Assembly: GCF_025263265.1 (NCBI RefSeq)
Contig: NZ_CP079869.1
Span: forward strand, 248,001 to 312,000
DNA from: Mycobacterium sp. SMC-4
Lineage (GTDB): Bacteria > Actinomycetota > Actinomycetes > Mycobacteriales > Mycobacteriaceae
Length of the DNA: 64,000 bases
Direction: 5' to 3'
Positions 20,294 through 29,268 of this stretch are shown here, piece by piece. The translations under genes and the position numbers were made by a program. The notes below the pieces were generated by a model that did not search any database, had not been told where the DNA came from, and saw only the letters and a list, made by a program, of their open reading frames with translations. How positions within the stretch are numbered: the first letter of the stretch is position 1; the number at the start of each line of letters is the position of its first letter.

Positions 20294-20734
20294 TTATTTG
20301 GCTTCGATGGCGATCCGCTGCGCCTGCGCGCCCCGGTGGGCACCGGCGACGCGCACCGTCAGTACGCCCGTGTCGTAGGCGGCTGATACCGCGTCACCGG
20401 TGACGTGTGACGGCAGCGCGAAGGAACGGCCGAACGCGCCGTAGCGAACCTCGCTGATCCGGCGGACGCGGCCCTCCTCGGCGTGCTCCTCGGAGCGCTC
20501 GTCGCGGCGTTCACCGCGGATCGACAGCCGGCCGTTCTCGACCTCGACGGTGACGTCGTTCTCGACGTCCACGCCGGGCAGATCGACCCGGATCACGGCG
20601 TCGTCACCGTCCTGGGTGACTTCGACGGCGGGGCTGATCGCGGCACTCGACGCGGGCGCGGCCGGGCCGAAGAAGTCCCGCACCAGGCGGTCGGCGGTCC
20701 AGCTCGGGCGGTTCCACAACGTGACGTTGTTCAT
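20294..20734 (-). CDS. hsp: Small heat-shock protein Hsp20/alpha-crystallin (Acr2, Rv0251c-like)
   Basis: A 146-residue alpha-crystallin-domain chaperone (about residues 35-128; VEVENGRLSIRGER and the GAFGRSFALP strand region are typical). It forms oligomers that hold unfolding proteins. The N-terminus starts MNNVTLWNRPSW. SD GAGGAG lies 8 nt before the ATG. Position between the sdh1 region and nirB equals Rv0251c (acr2/hsp), a gene known to be induced by heat and oxidative stress through SigE/SigH and repressed by HspR. Matching promoter and operator sites are visible upstream at 20791-20818. Confidence 0.95.
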   Translation of the reverse strand: MNNVTLWNRPSWTADRLVRDFFGPAAPASSAAISPAVEVTQDGDDAVIRVDLPGVDVENDVTVEVENGRLSIRGERRDERSEEHAEEGRVRRISEVRYGAFGRSFALPSHVTGDAVSAAYDTGVLTVRVAGAHRGAQAQRIAIEAK

Positions 20735-20790
20735 CTTCTGTACTCCTCATCGGTCAGGACCGGTTCGACTACCGGCTCTCCTGCCGATAG

Positions 20791-20818
20791 AACTTGAGTC
20801 CCCTACGCTCATGTTCCC
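20791..20818 (-). promoter_or_regulatory. Probable SigE/SigH-type promoter of hsp20
   Basis: Read on the minus strand, GGGAACA (20818-20812) is followed 18 nt later by GTT (20793-20791). This fits the GGAAC/GTT pattern of extracytoplasmic sigma factors SigE and SigH. Transcription would begin near 20784, giving a leader of about 50 nt that contains the GAGGAG SD of hsp20. The -35 element overlaps one arm of the HspR-type box. Confidence 0.6.
20793..20813 (-). promoter_or_regulatory. HAIR-like HspR operator overlapping the hsp20 promoter
   Basis: CTTGAGT (20793-20799), seven bases, then GCTCATG (20807-20813). Compared with the HAIR consensus CTTGAGT-N7-ACTCAAG, the left arm is perfect and the right arm matches 5 of 7. 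It covers the spacer between the sigma elements, the right place for HspR to block RNA polymerase. Acr2 is a known HspR target in M. tuberculosis. Confidence 0.65.
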
Positions 20819-20830
20819 GGCCGGCGTTCG

Positions 20831-20852
20831 CTGTGAGCGATCACGCTCACAG
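20831..20852. promoter_or_regulatory. Perfect 9-bp inverted repeat between hsp20 and nirB (candidate operator)
   Basis: CTGTGAGCG (20831-20839), ATCA, CGCTCACAG (20844-20852): a perfect dyad centred about 98 bp upstream of the inferred nirB transcription start and about 57 bp upstream of that of hsp20. The element GTGAGCG plus TCACAG recurs, with different spacing, upstream of nnaR at 26235-26252, so NnaR is a reasonable candidate binder. The outer arms look like TGTGA/TCACA but are 10 nt apart, not the 6 nt of a CRP site. Confidence 0.5.
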
Positions 20853-20926
20853 CCCGCCCCCGACGGCGGTGAGCACACCGTGATGGGCGCTTCACACGGC
20901 GCGACACAGCGGCAATATCGGCTTCC

Positions 20927-20932
20927 TAGCCT
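20927..20932 (+). promoter_or_regulatory. -10 hexamer for a leaderless nirB transcript
   Basis: TAGCCT at 20927-20932 is followed by 7 nt and then the A of the nirB ATG at 20940. No SD is present before that ATG. The spacing is what is expected if transcription starts at the start codon itself, as for many mycobacterial genes. Confidence 0.55.
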
Positions 20933-20939
20933 GACCGGT

Positions 20940-23522
20940 ATGGCGTCAACAACACACGTCGTGGTCGTCGGCCACGGCATGGTCGGACACCGCTTCGTCG
21001 AGGCTTTGCGGGCACGGGACACCGAGGGCAGGTGGCGGGTGACCGTGCTGGCCGAGGAGCTCGACGCGGCCTACGACCGGGTGGGGCTGACCGGCTACAC
21101 CGAACACTGGGAGCGGCCCCGTTTGGCGCTGGCGGGCAACGACTACTCCGGAGACCGGTTGGTCGAGGTCCGGCTGGGCCGGCGGGTGACCGCCATCGAT
21201 CGCGTCAACAAGACAGTCACCACCGAGGACGGCACCAGCGTCGATTACGACGCGCTGGTGCTGGCCACCGGTTCCTACGCATTCGTCCCGCCGGTACCGG
21301 GCCGCGATCTGCCGTCGTGTCACGTCTACCGCACCCTCGACGATCTCGACGCGATCCGCGCCGATGCCACCCGCACTGTGCGCAGCAGCACTGCCCCGGT
21401 CGGAGTGGTGATCGGCGGCGGCCTGCTGGGCCTGGAGGCCGCCAACGCACTGCGCGGATTCGGGCTGGCGGCCCATGTCGTGGAGCGGTCGCCGCGGCTG
21501 ATGAGCGCGCAGCTCGACGAAGCCGGCGGGGCGCTGCTGGCCCGGATGATCGCCGATCTGGGCATCGCGGTACACACCGACGTCGGCACCGAATCCATCA
21601 GTCCGGCCCAGCGCAACCGGCCGTTACGTCGCACAGCCGACGACGACTCGGTGCGGGTGACGCTCAGCGACGGCACCTTCATCGATGCGGGTCTGGTGGT
21701 GTTCGCCGCCGGTGTGCGTCCCCGCGACGAACTGGCCCGCGACGCCGGACTCGCGCTCGCCGAACGTGGCGGAGTGCTCACCGACCTCTCCTGTGTGACA
21801 AGCGATCCTGACATCTACGCGATCGGTGAGGTCGCCGCGATCGAGGGACGGTGTTACGGGCTGGTGGGGCCCGGTTACACCAGCGCGGAGGTCGCGGCCG
21901 ACCGCCTGCTGGGCGGGGCCGCGGAGTTCCCCGAGGCGGACTTGTCCACCAAACTCAAGCTTCTCGGTGTAGACGTCGCCAGCTTCGGTGATGCCATGGC
22001 CACCACACCAGATTGCCTGGAGGTGGTGGTCAACGATGCCGTCAATCAGACCTACGCCAAGCTGGTGCTCTCCGACGACGCGAAGACGCTGCTCGGCGGC
22101 ATCCTGGTCGGCGATGCGTCGGCCTACGGCATTCTGCGCCCGATGGTCGGCGAGCCGCTGCCGGGTGACCCGCTCGCGCTCATCGCACCCGCCGGAGCAG
22201 ACGGCGGCGGTGCGGGTCTGGGCGTCGGGGCACTGCCTTCCGCCGCGCAGATCTGTTCCTGCAACAACGTCACCAAGGGTGATCTCACCGCGGCAATCGG
22301 TTCGGGCTGCTGCGATGTCGCCGATCTGAAGAAGTGCACGCTGGCCGGTACATCCTGTGGCTCCTGCATCCCGCTGCTCAAACAGCTGCTGGAGGCCGAG
22401 GGTGTGGAACAGTCCAAGGCGCTGTGTGAGCACTTCACTCAGTCGCGGGCCGAGTTGTTCGAGATCGTCAGCGCCACCGACATCCGCACCTTCTCCGGAC
22501 TGATCGAGCGCTTCGGCACCGGAAAAGGTTGTGACATCTGCAAACCCGTCGTCGCATCGATCCTTGCGTCGACCAGCTCGGCGCACATCCTCGACGGGGA
22601 GCAAGCTTCGCTGCAGGATTCCAACGACCACTTTCTGGCCAACATCCAACGCAACGGCAGCTATTCGGTGGTGCCCCGGGTGCCGGGCGGGGACATCACC
22701 CCTGAGCATCTGATCCTGATCGGTGAAATCGCCCGCGATTTCGGGCTGTACACCAAGATCACCGGAGGCCAGCGCATCGACATGTTCGGTGCCCGGGTCG
22801 AACAACTGCCCGAGATCTGGCGCCGTTTGGTCGACGGTGGGATGGAGTCCGGCCACGCGTACGGCAAGTCGTTGCGCACGGTGAAGAGCTGCGTCGGCAG
22901 TGACTGGTGCCGCTACGGGCAACAGGATTCGGTGCAGATGGCGATCAACCTGGAGTTGCGCTATCGAGGTCTGCGCGCGCCGCACAAGATCAAGATGGGT
23001 GTCTCGGGATGTGCCCGGGAGTGCGCCGAGGCGCGCGGCAAGGACGTCGGGGTCATCGCCACCGAGAACGGCTGGAACCTCTACGTCGGCGGCAACGGCG
23101 GGATGACCCCGCGGCACGCCGAACTACTGGCCGGCGACCTCGACGACGACACCCTGATCCGCTACATCGACCGGTTCCTGATGTTCTACATCCGCACCGC
23201 CGACCGGCTGCAGCGCACCGCGCCCTGGGTGGAACAGGTCGGACTCGAGCACCTCCGCGAGGTGGTCTGTGACGACTCGCTGGGGCTGGCGGCCGAGTTC
23301 GAGGCCGCCATCGCACGCCATGTCGATGGCTATGCCTGCGAGTGGAAAGGGGTGCTGGAGGATCCCGACAAGCTGGCGCGCTTCGTGTCGTTCGTCAACG
23401 CCCCGGACATGCCCGACCCGACCATCGAGTTCGTCGAACAGCACGGGCGCAAGGTTCCCGCACCGGTATCCGGCGCGCACAGTAGAACCGACATCGGCAT
23501 GCCCACGGTGGTGCAGCGATGA
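20940..23522 (+). CDS. nirB: NADH-dependent assimilatory nitrite reductase, large subunit
   Basis: An 860-residue NirB. An N-terminal FAD/NAD(P)H oxidoreductase module (GHGMVGHRF near residue 10, GGGLLGLEAA near 160) is followed by two BFD-like [2Fe-2S] segments (CSCNN near 440, CGSCIP near 475; CDIC near 531), then the nitrite/sulfite reductase halves. The siroheme-[4Fe-4S] ligands CVGSDWC (near 651) and CAREC (near 690) are complete. It reduces nitrite to ammonium with NirD. The start is ATG 20940: the reading frame extends upstream, but the dinucleotide-binding strand begins right here, the length matches Rv0252, and a -10 element fits leaderless initiation. It overlaps nirD by 4 nt. Confidence 0.96.
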   Translation: MASTTHVVVVGHGMVGHRFVEALRARDTEGRWRVTVLAEELDAAYDRVGLTGYTEHWERPRLALAGNDYSGDRLVEVRLGRRVTAIDRVNKTVTTEDGTSVDYDALVLATGSYAFVPPVPGRDLPSCHVYRTLDDLDAIRADATRTVRSSTAPVGVVIGGGLLGLEAANALRGFGLAAHVVERSPRLMSAQLDEAGGALLARMIADLGIAVHTDVGTESISPAQRNRPLRRTADDDSVRVTLSDGTFIDAGLVVFAAGVRPRDELARDAGLALAERGGVLTDLSCVTSDPDIYAIGEVAAIEGRCYGLVGPGYTSAEVAADRLLGGAAEFPEADLSTKLKLLGVDVASFGDAMATTPDCLEVVVNDAVNQTYAKLVLSDDAKTLLGGILVGDASAYGILRPMVGEPLPGDPLALIAPAGADGGGAGLGVGALPSAAQICSCNNVTKGDLTAAIGSGCCDVADLKKCTLAGTSCGSCIPLLKQLLEAEGVEQSKALCEHFTQSRAELFEIVSATDIRTFSGLIERFGTGKGCDICKPVVASILASTSSAHILDGEQASLQDSNDHFLANIQRNGSYSVVPRVPGGDITPEHLILIGEIARDFGLYTKITGGQRIDMFGARVEQLPEIWRRLVDGGMESGHAYGKSLRTVKSCVGSDWCRYGQQDSVQMAINLELRYRGLRAPHKIKMGVSGCARECAEARGKDVGVIATENGWNLYVGGNGGMTPRHAELLAGDLDDDTLIRYIDRFLMFYIRTADRLQRTAPWVEQVGLEHLREVVCDDSLGLAAEFEAAIARHVDGYACEWKGVLEDPDKLARFVSFVNAPDMPDPTIEFVEQHGRKVPAPVSGAHSRTDIGMPTVVQR

Positions 23523-23866
23523 CCGTGCTCGACGAAACCACCGTCTGGACCACGGCGTGCGCCTACGAGTTCCTCATTCCCAACCGCGGCGTGGGGGTGC
23601 TGTTACCCGACGGTGCGCAGGCCGCCCTGTTCAGGCTCGATGACGGCAGCCTGCACGCGGTCGGCAATGTCGACCCGTTCTCGGGTGCGGCGGTGATGTC
23701 GCGAGGCATCGTCGGCGACCGCGGCGGCCGAGTGACCGTGCAGTCACCGATCAAGAAGCAGGCCTTCGCGCTCGACGACGGCAGTTGTCTGGACGACCCG
23801 GCATATTCGCTGGCCGTCTACGCGACGCGGATCACCCCCGAGGGCACCGTCCAGGTCGGCACCTGA
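23519..23866 (+). CDS. nirD: Nitrite reductase small subunit
   Basis: A 115-residue Rieske-fold NirD subunit lacking the Cys/His cluster ligands, as usual for actinobacterial NirD. Its ATG overlaps the nirB stop (ATGA at 23519-23522), so translation is coupled. It partners NirB in NADH-dependent reduction of nitrite to ammonium in the cytosol. An inverted repeat follows 8 bp after the stop codon and may end the nirBD message. Confidence 0.95.
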   Translation: MTVLDETTVWTTACAYEFLIPNRGVGVLLPDGAQAALFRLDDGSLHAVGNVDPFSGAAVMSRGIVGDRGGRVTVQSPIKKQAFALDDGSCLDDPAYSLAVYATRITPEGTVQVGT

Positions 23867-23874
23867 ACCGCGGA

Positions 23875-23924
23875 ATAGCGTTCCTGGTTGCTCTCCGGCC
23901 CGTCATCACAGCCAGGAACGCTAT
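23875..23924 (+). terminator. Long inverted repeat after nirD, probable terminator or 3' stabiliser
   Basis: ATAGCGTTCCTGG (23875-23887) and CCAGGAACGCTAT (23912-23924) are perfect 13-bp arms around a 24-nt loop, starting 8 bp after the nirD stop. There is no T-run after it, as is common for mycobacterial terminators. It also separates nirBD from the DosR-controlled fdxA promoter. Confidence 0.5.
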
Positions 23925-23942
23925 CCCGTCGTGACCCAAATA

Positions 23943-23956
23943 GGGACTTTCGGCCC
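23943..23956 (+). promoter_or_regulatory. DosR-type box upstream of fdxA
   Basis: GGGACTTTCGGCCC matches 12 of 14 positions of the DosR core GGGACTWWAGTCCC, with both G/C triplets intact. Its centre lies about 44 bp before the predicted fdxA start of transcription, the usual position of an activating DosR site. FdxA (Rv2007c) is an established member of the DosR hypoxia/nitric-oxide regulon. Confidence 0.7.
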
Positions 23957-23980
23957 GTGACCCGGGACGTGGGAGCTTTC

Positions 23981-23986
23981 TAGCCT
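23981..23986 (+). promoter_or_regulatory. -10 hexamer for a leaderless fdxA transcript
   Basis: TAGCCT at 23981-23986 is identical to the nirB -10 and is also exactly 7 nt before the ATG (23994). There is no SD. Together with the DosR box it defines a compact inducible promoter. Confidence 0.55.
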
Positions 23987-23993
23987 CTATGCC

Positions 23994-24347
23994 ATGACCT
24001 ATGTGATCGGCAGTGCGTGTGTGGACATCGTCGACAAGTCCTGTGTGCAGGAGTGCCCCGCCGACTGCATCTACGAGGGCGACCGGGCGATGTACATCAA
24101 CCCCGACGAGTGCGTCGACTGCGGTGCGTGCCGCATCGCGTGCCGGGTGGATGCGATCTACTACGAAACCGACCTGCCCGATGAGGAATCGGTGTTTCTG
24201 GGGGACAATGCCGACTTCTTCACGAAGGTCCTGCCTGGCCGTGACGCCCCACTGGGAAACCCGGGCGGTGCGGCCAGGCTGGGCCGGGTCGGAGTCGACA
24301 CGCCGCTGGTCGCGGCATTGCCGGCGTCAACGGCTCCGCATCCCTGA
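23994..24347 (+). CDS. fdxA: 7Fe ferredoxin FdxA
   Basis: A 117-residue ferredoxin very close in sequence to M. tuberculosis Rv2007c. The N-terminal half carries the 3Fe-4S/4Fe-4S ligands (MTYVIGSACVD, CVQECPADCIYEG, CVDCGACRIACRV). The C-terminal tail contains the conserved GDNADFF and GRDAPLGNPGGAA stretches. It carries electrons for redox enzymes such as cytochromes P450. It has its own DosR-type promoter although it lies between nirD and the siroheme chelatase. Its last 21 bp overlap the 3' end of the convergent chelatase gene. Confidence 0.95.
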   Translation: MTYVIGSACVDIVDKSCVQECPADCIYEGDRAMYINPDECVDCGACRIACRVDAIYYETDLPDEESVFLGDNADFFTKVLPGRDAPLGNPGGAARLGRVGVDTPLVAALPASTAPHP

Positions 24348-25022
24348 CGGTTCGCCGACCCGCGCGCGCAGGAACCGGTTGGCGATCAACCGGGTGACCC
24401 CGGGGTGGGTGCCCAGCGGATCGGTCACCAGATCGGCCCCGCAGGCCCGCAGTCGGTCCTGAAAAAGCCCCTCCGACAGCAAGTAAGAAGCCACCACCAC
24501 GCGCTGTCCGGTGCCTCGGGCAGCGCGGACCGCGTCGGCGATACGAGGTTCTCCGGTCGCGGCGAACGCGAGTTCGACTCGGGAGCCGATGGTCGCCGAC
24601 AACCATGCCGCGGTGGTGTGCAGATCGCGCATCGCCGCCGGATCGGAGGTGCCCGCCGCGGCCAGGATCACGGCATCATCGGGATGCCAGCCGGTATCGA
24701 CGAGGCGGTCGAGCAGAGCGCGGACCAGTTGCGGATCGGGACCCAGCGCTGCGGTGACCGTGACGGCGCAGTGACCGCTGGCCTCGACATGGCCGGGAAT
24801 GTCCACGCTGACGTGGTAACCGCGCGCCAGAAACGCCGGCACCAGCACGGCCGGTTCTGCGCGTTGCCGGCCGAGCACCTCGGCCGGGGTCGGGCCCAGC
24901 ACATCGACGAAAGCCACGTGTACGGCCCGGTCCAGAGTCGTCGAGACGGCCGCGGCGATATCGGCGATCAGCGACACTCCGCGCTGTTTTCGGGTGCCGT
25001 GGGCGACCAGAATGTAGCTCAT
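24327..25022 (-). CDS. Sirohydrochlorin chelatase-family protein (Rv0259c-like)
   Basis: A 231-residue CbiX/SirB-family protein with the N-terminal YILVAHGTRK motif, whose His is the metal/tetrapyrrole-handling residue, and duplicated ferrochelatase-like halves. It is expected to insert iron into sirohydrochlorin to make siroheme, the cofactor of NirB. The ATG (25022) overlaps the nnaR stop as ATGA, so the two are translationally coupled. A cobalt-chelating role in B12 synthesis is the alternative, but the nirBD/nnaR setting favours siroheme. Confidence 0.85.
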   Translation of the reverse strand: MSYILVAHGTRKQRGVSLIADIAAAVSTTLDRAVHVAFVDVLGPTPAEVLGRQRAEPAVLVPAFLARGYHVSVDIPGHVEASGHCAVTVTAALGPDPQLVRALLDRLVDTGWHPDDAVILAAAGTSDPAAMRDLHTTAAWLSATIGSRVELAFAATGEPRIADAVRAARGTGQRVVVASYLLSEGLFQDRLRACGADLVTDPLGTHPGVTRLIANRFLRARVGEPSGMRSR

Positions 25023-26161
25023 GACGCACACGCCTCGTCGACGGGCAACCGGTAGCCTCGTTTGACCACGGTGGTCACCATCTTCTTGTCGCCCAACGCA
25101 CTTCGCAGCCGCAGCACCGCGGTGTCCACAGCGTGGGTGTCGGTGCCGCTGCCCGGCAGAGCCCGCAACAGGTCGGCCCGCGACACCACCGCCCCGGGGC
25201 GGTGCGCCAGCGCGCGCATCGTGGCCATCGCCGCGGGAGACATCGGCCGGACAGCACCGTCGACCAGGACACAGGTGCCCCGGATCTCCAGCAGGTGGCC
25301 GGCGACGCGCACCGTCCGCGACTGCAACAACGGAAGCTCGTCGGTGATGTGGCGGGCCAACGCACCCAGCCGCATCCGTTCCGGCGCCGAGGTCGGGACA
25401 CCGAGCCGCACCAGCGGCCGCGCCGTCACCGGCCCCACGCACATCGCGTGCACGCTGGTGCGCAGTGCGGACAGGACCGGCGCTTCCAGGCCCATCTCGG
25501 TGGCTCGCATCAGCACCGACGCCACCGCCGGCGCCGAGGTGAAACTGACCGCGTCGAATTTCTCCTCAGCGATGCCGGCGACCAGCTGGTCGAAATCGCC
25601 GTTGCGCGGCGCCGGATGCCAGCGATAGACCCGAATCGGCACGACTTCGGCTCCCGCGGCGCGTAATTCGTCGAGAAACTCCGGGAACGGATCCCAGTCG
25701 TCGGTGGCCCCGTGCAATTGCACCGCGATCCGGGCGCCGGCAATGCCGCCCTCGACGAGGTAGTGCAGCACCTCGCGGGAGGACTCGGATTCCGGGGACC
25801 ACTCCTCGGGCAGCCCGGCAGCCCGCAGCGCTCCGGTGGCCTTGGGGCCGCGCGAGACGACCCGCGCCTGGCCGAGCGCGGCGGTGAGTTCGGTGGCCAT
25901 CCCCCAGCCGTCGGCGGCGGCCATCCAACCGCGTAGTCCGATGCCGGTGGTGGCGATCACGATGTCAGGGGGGCTGTCGATCAGCGCGTGGGTGTGCTGG
26001 CGCAGTTCGTCGTCATCGGGTAGCGGCACCATCTCGATAGCCGGTGCGCTGGTCACACTCGCACCGCGGCGGCGTAGCAGCGCGGCCAACTCGTCGGCGC
26101 GCCGCGCCGATGTCACCGCGACTCGAAACCCGGTGAGCGGCGCCCATTCCGGCTCACTCAT
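25019..26161 (-). CDS. nnaR: NnaR: uroporphyrinogen-III synthase-like/winged-helix regulator of nitrate-nitrite assimilation
   Basis: A 380-residue fusion. Residues about 1-265 form a HemD (uroporphyrinogen-III synthase)-like domain. Residues about 280-375 form an OmpR/PhoB-type winged helix (VRPMSPAAMATMRALAHRPGAVVSRADLLRALPG, with the wing VKRGYRLP). The M. smegmatis homologue NnaR is, as I recall, an activator of nitrite assimilation genes; Rv0260c is the M. tuberculosis counterpart. The HemD-like domain probably senses rather than synthesises a tetrapyrrole. It is translationally coupled to the siroheme chelatase. Upstream (26235-26252 and 26269-26280) are dyads resembling the one before nirB. 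Confidence 0.85.
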   Translation of the reverse strand: MSEPEWAPLTGFRVAVTSARRADELAALLRRRGASVTSAPAIEMVPLPDDDELRQHTHALIDSPPDIVIATTGIGLRGWMAAADGWGMATELTAALGQARVVSRGPKATGALRAAGLPEEWSPESESSREVLHYLVEGGIAGARIAVQLHGATDDWDPFPEFLDELRAAGAEVVPIRVYRWHPAPRNGDFDQLVAGIAEEKFDAVSFTSAPAVASVLMRATEMGLEAPVLSALRTSVHAMCVGPVTARPLVRLGVPTSAPERMRLGALARHITDELPLLQSRTVRVAGHLLEIRGTCVLVDGAVRPMSPAAMATMRALAHRPGAVVSRADLLRALPGSGTDTHAVDTAVLRLRSALGDKKMVTTVVKRGYRLPVDEACAS

Positions 26162-26234
26162 GCCCCATGTCTATGCACCGCGTGTTTCGGCCTGATTAAC
26201 CAGGGATTGCTCGGTCGTATCGTCGCCGCTCAGG

Positions 26235-27743
<1,509 letters not shown>

Positions 27744-27747
<4 letters not shown>

Positions 27748-28421
27748 GGCCGGACCCCGTCGACGGCGTGGAACTGCACCCACATGCCGGGGGTGAGCAG
27801 TGCGGGATCGTCGCGTTCGATGTCCCAGAGCACCGCCGAGGTGCGGCCGATGAGTTGCCACCCGCCCGGGGACTCGCGGGGGTAGATACCGCTGAACCCG
27901 TCGGCCAGCCCGACAGATCCGACCGGCACCTTGGTGCGTGGTTCGGATCTGCGGGGTACGACGAGACGCTGCGGTGCGCCGACCAGATAGGCGAACCCCG
28001 GCGCGAATCCGCTGAAGCCCACGCGCCAGGGCGCTTCGGTGTGGGCGGCGACGACCTGCTGTGGCGTCCGGTCGGTCAGGCGGGCCACCTCGTCGAGATC
28101 TTCGCCGTCGTAGCAGACCTCGATGACGACGTCGGCTTGGCCGGCGGGCGGGGTGGCGGTGTCCCCGCCGGGCTCGACGGCCAGGCATGCCAGCCGCTGC
28201 CGGGTAGGTGCCAGGTAGCAGTGTCCGGCCAGCTTGACCAGGACGGTCGTCGCGGCGGGGACGACGTCGACCACGCCCGGTAGCTCGGCACAGCGCAGCG
28301 CCTCGTGGAAAGCGAGCACCTCGGAGGTGTCGGCGAGTTCGAGGAGCAGCGCCCGGTCTCCGTAGTCACGGATGGTGTGCCCGGCGTGGGTCACGCAAAG
28401 GGAATCGGCAGTCACGCTCAT
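27744..28421 (-). CDS. pxpB: 5-oxoprolinase subunit B / KipI-like (Rv0264c)
   Basis: A 225-residue AHS1-domain protein with [10 protein letters not shown], the [11 protein letters not shown] loop and [20 protein letters not shown]. It pairs with PxpC; in Bacillus the homologue KipI also inhibits histidine kinase KinA. First gene of the pxpB-pxpC-aac(2') run. The start at 28421 is preceded by a perfect 9-bp stem (28428-28447) that contains the only SD-like bases. Confidence 0.92.
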
Positions 28422-28427
28422 CTTCTG

Positions 28428-28447
28428 AAGCTACCCCTGGGTAGCTT
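28428..28447 (-). promoter_or_regulatory. Perfect hairpin immediately upstream of the pxpB start codon
   Basis: AAGCTACCC (28428-28436), CT, GGGTAGCTT (28439-28447): a 9-bp stem with 2-nt centre ending 6 bp before the pxpB ATG. On the sense strand, the AGGGG inside it is the nearest SD-like sequence. It could be a repressor operator or an RNA hairpin hiding the ribosome binding site. Confidence 0.45.
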
Positions 28448-28476
28448 TCCTCGAAACACCGCCTGACCAGCTCTAT

Positions 28477-28508
28477 GAGCCTTGCCAGAAGTGCCTTACC
28501 GAAGGCTC
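28477..28508 (-). terminator. Inverted repeat after the queuosine-precursor transporter gene
   Basis: GAGCCTT (28477-28483) and AAGGCTC (28502-28508) pair across an 18-nt loop, about 33 bp beyond the end of the transporter gene on its strand. It is a weak terminator candidate without a T-run. Confidence 0.25.
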
Positions 28509-28540
28509 AAACTGCTGGCCGCACAGCCCCCGGGAGGCGC

Positions 28541-29221
28541 TCACGCATAGGTCGGCTCGCGGCGTTTGATGAACGCGATGACTCGGTAGGTCAGCGGCAG
28601 CACCACCACCTCGATGGCGGTTTTGTACAGCCAACCCAGCGCGGCGTAGGTGAAGAAGTCGGCGAAACTGGTGATCCCGATGGCTCCGGCGGCGATGGCG
28701 CAGAACACCAGCGTGTCCCCCAGTTGGCCGACGAACGTCGATCCGATCAACCGAGCCCACAGGTGCTTTTCCAGCGTGCGTTCCTTGATGCGCACCATCG
28801 TCCAGGCGTTGAGCGTCTGCCCGACCAGGAACCCGGCCAGCCCCGCCACGATCAGCTGGGTGTAGGCCCCGACGACGTTCTCGAGGTGCTCCTGGTTGAC
28901 GTAAAAATCCGCGGCGGGAAGATAGATGGTGACCCAGAATGCCAGCGCGGCAAGGGCATTCATCGCGAAGCCGGTGAAGATCGCGCGCCGGGCGGCGCGG
29001 AACCCGTACACCTCGGACAGTACATCGCCGATCACATAGGTCAGCGGGAAGACGATGAACCCGCCGTCGGTGATGATCGGCCCGAACGCGACACCCTTGG
29101 TGGCGGTGAAGTTGGAGATGATCACCAGCGCGGTGAACACCGCCACCAGCACCGGATAGTAGGCCGAACCGACTCGGGCGAACGCGGCGTGGCGGTCCTC
29201 GGCGTGGGTCAGTTCGGTCAC
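28541..29221 (-). CDS. YhhQ-family queuosine-precursor (VUT) transporter
   Basis: A 226-residue polytopic membrane protein with six predicted helices and the family signatures SNFTATK, GGFIVFPLTYVIGDVLSEVYGF and VGQTLNAW plus GSTFVGQLGDTLVF. YhhQ/QueT proteins import preQ0/preQ1 for the tRNA base queuosine. It stands alone, with the proline-rich protein gene upstream on the same strand and pxpB downstream. I see no preQ1 riboswitch in the short gap before its start. Confidence 0.85.
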   Translation of the reverse strand: MTELTHAEDRHAAFARVGSAYYPVLVAVFTALVIISNFTATKGVAFGPIITDGGFIVFPLTYVIGDVLSEVYGFRAARRAIFTGFAMNALAALAFWVTIYLPAADFYVNQEHLENVVGAYTQLIVAGLAGFLVGQTLNAWTMVRIKERTLEKHLWARLIGSTFVGQLGDTLVFCAIAAGAIGITSFADFFTYAALGWLYKTAIEVVVLPLTYRVIAFIKRREPTYA

Positions 29222-29268
29222 GCGCCCATTAGATCAGCCTGTCCCAGCCGCGGCGGGGCGAGGAATCG

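Noticed and set aside
20831..20852. CRP site between hsp20 and nirB
   Set aside because: TGTGA and TCACA are present but 10 nt apart; CRP needs 6.
20550..20939. Upstream extension of nirB by up to 130 codons
   Set aside because: The extension would run antisense through hsp20 and its promoter; the dinucleotide-binding strand starts at ATG 20940, where a -10 element also fits.
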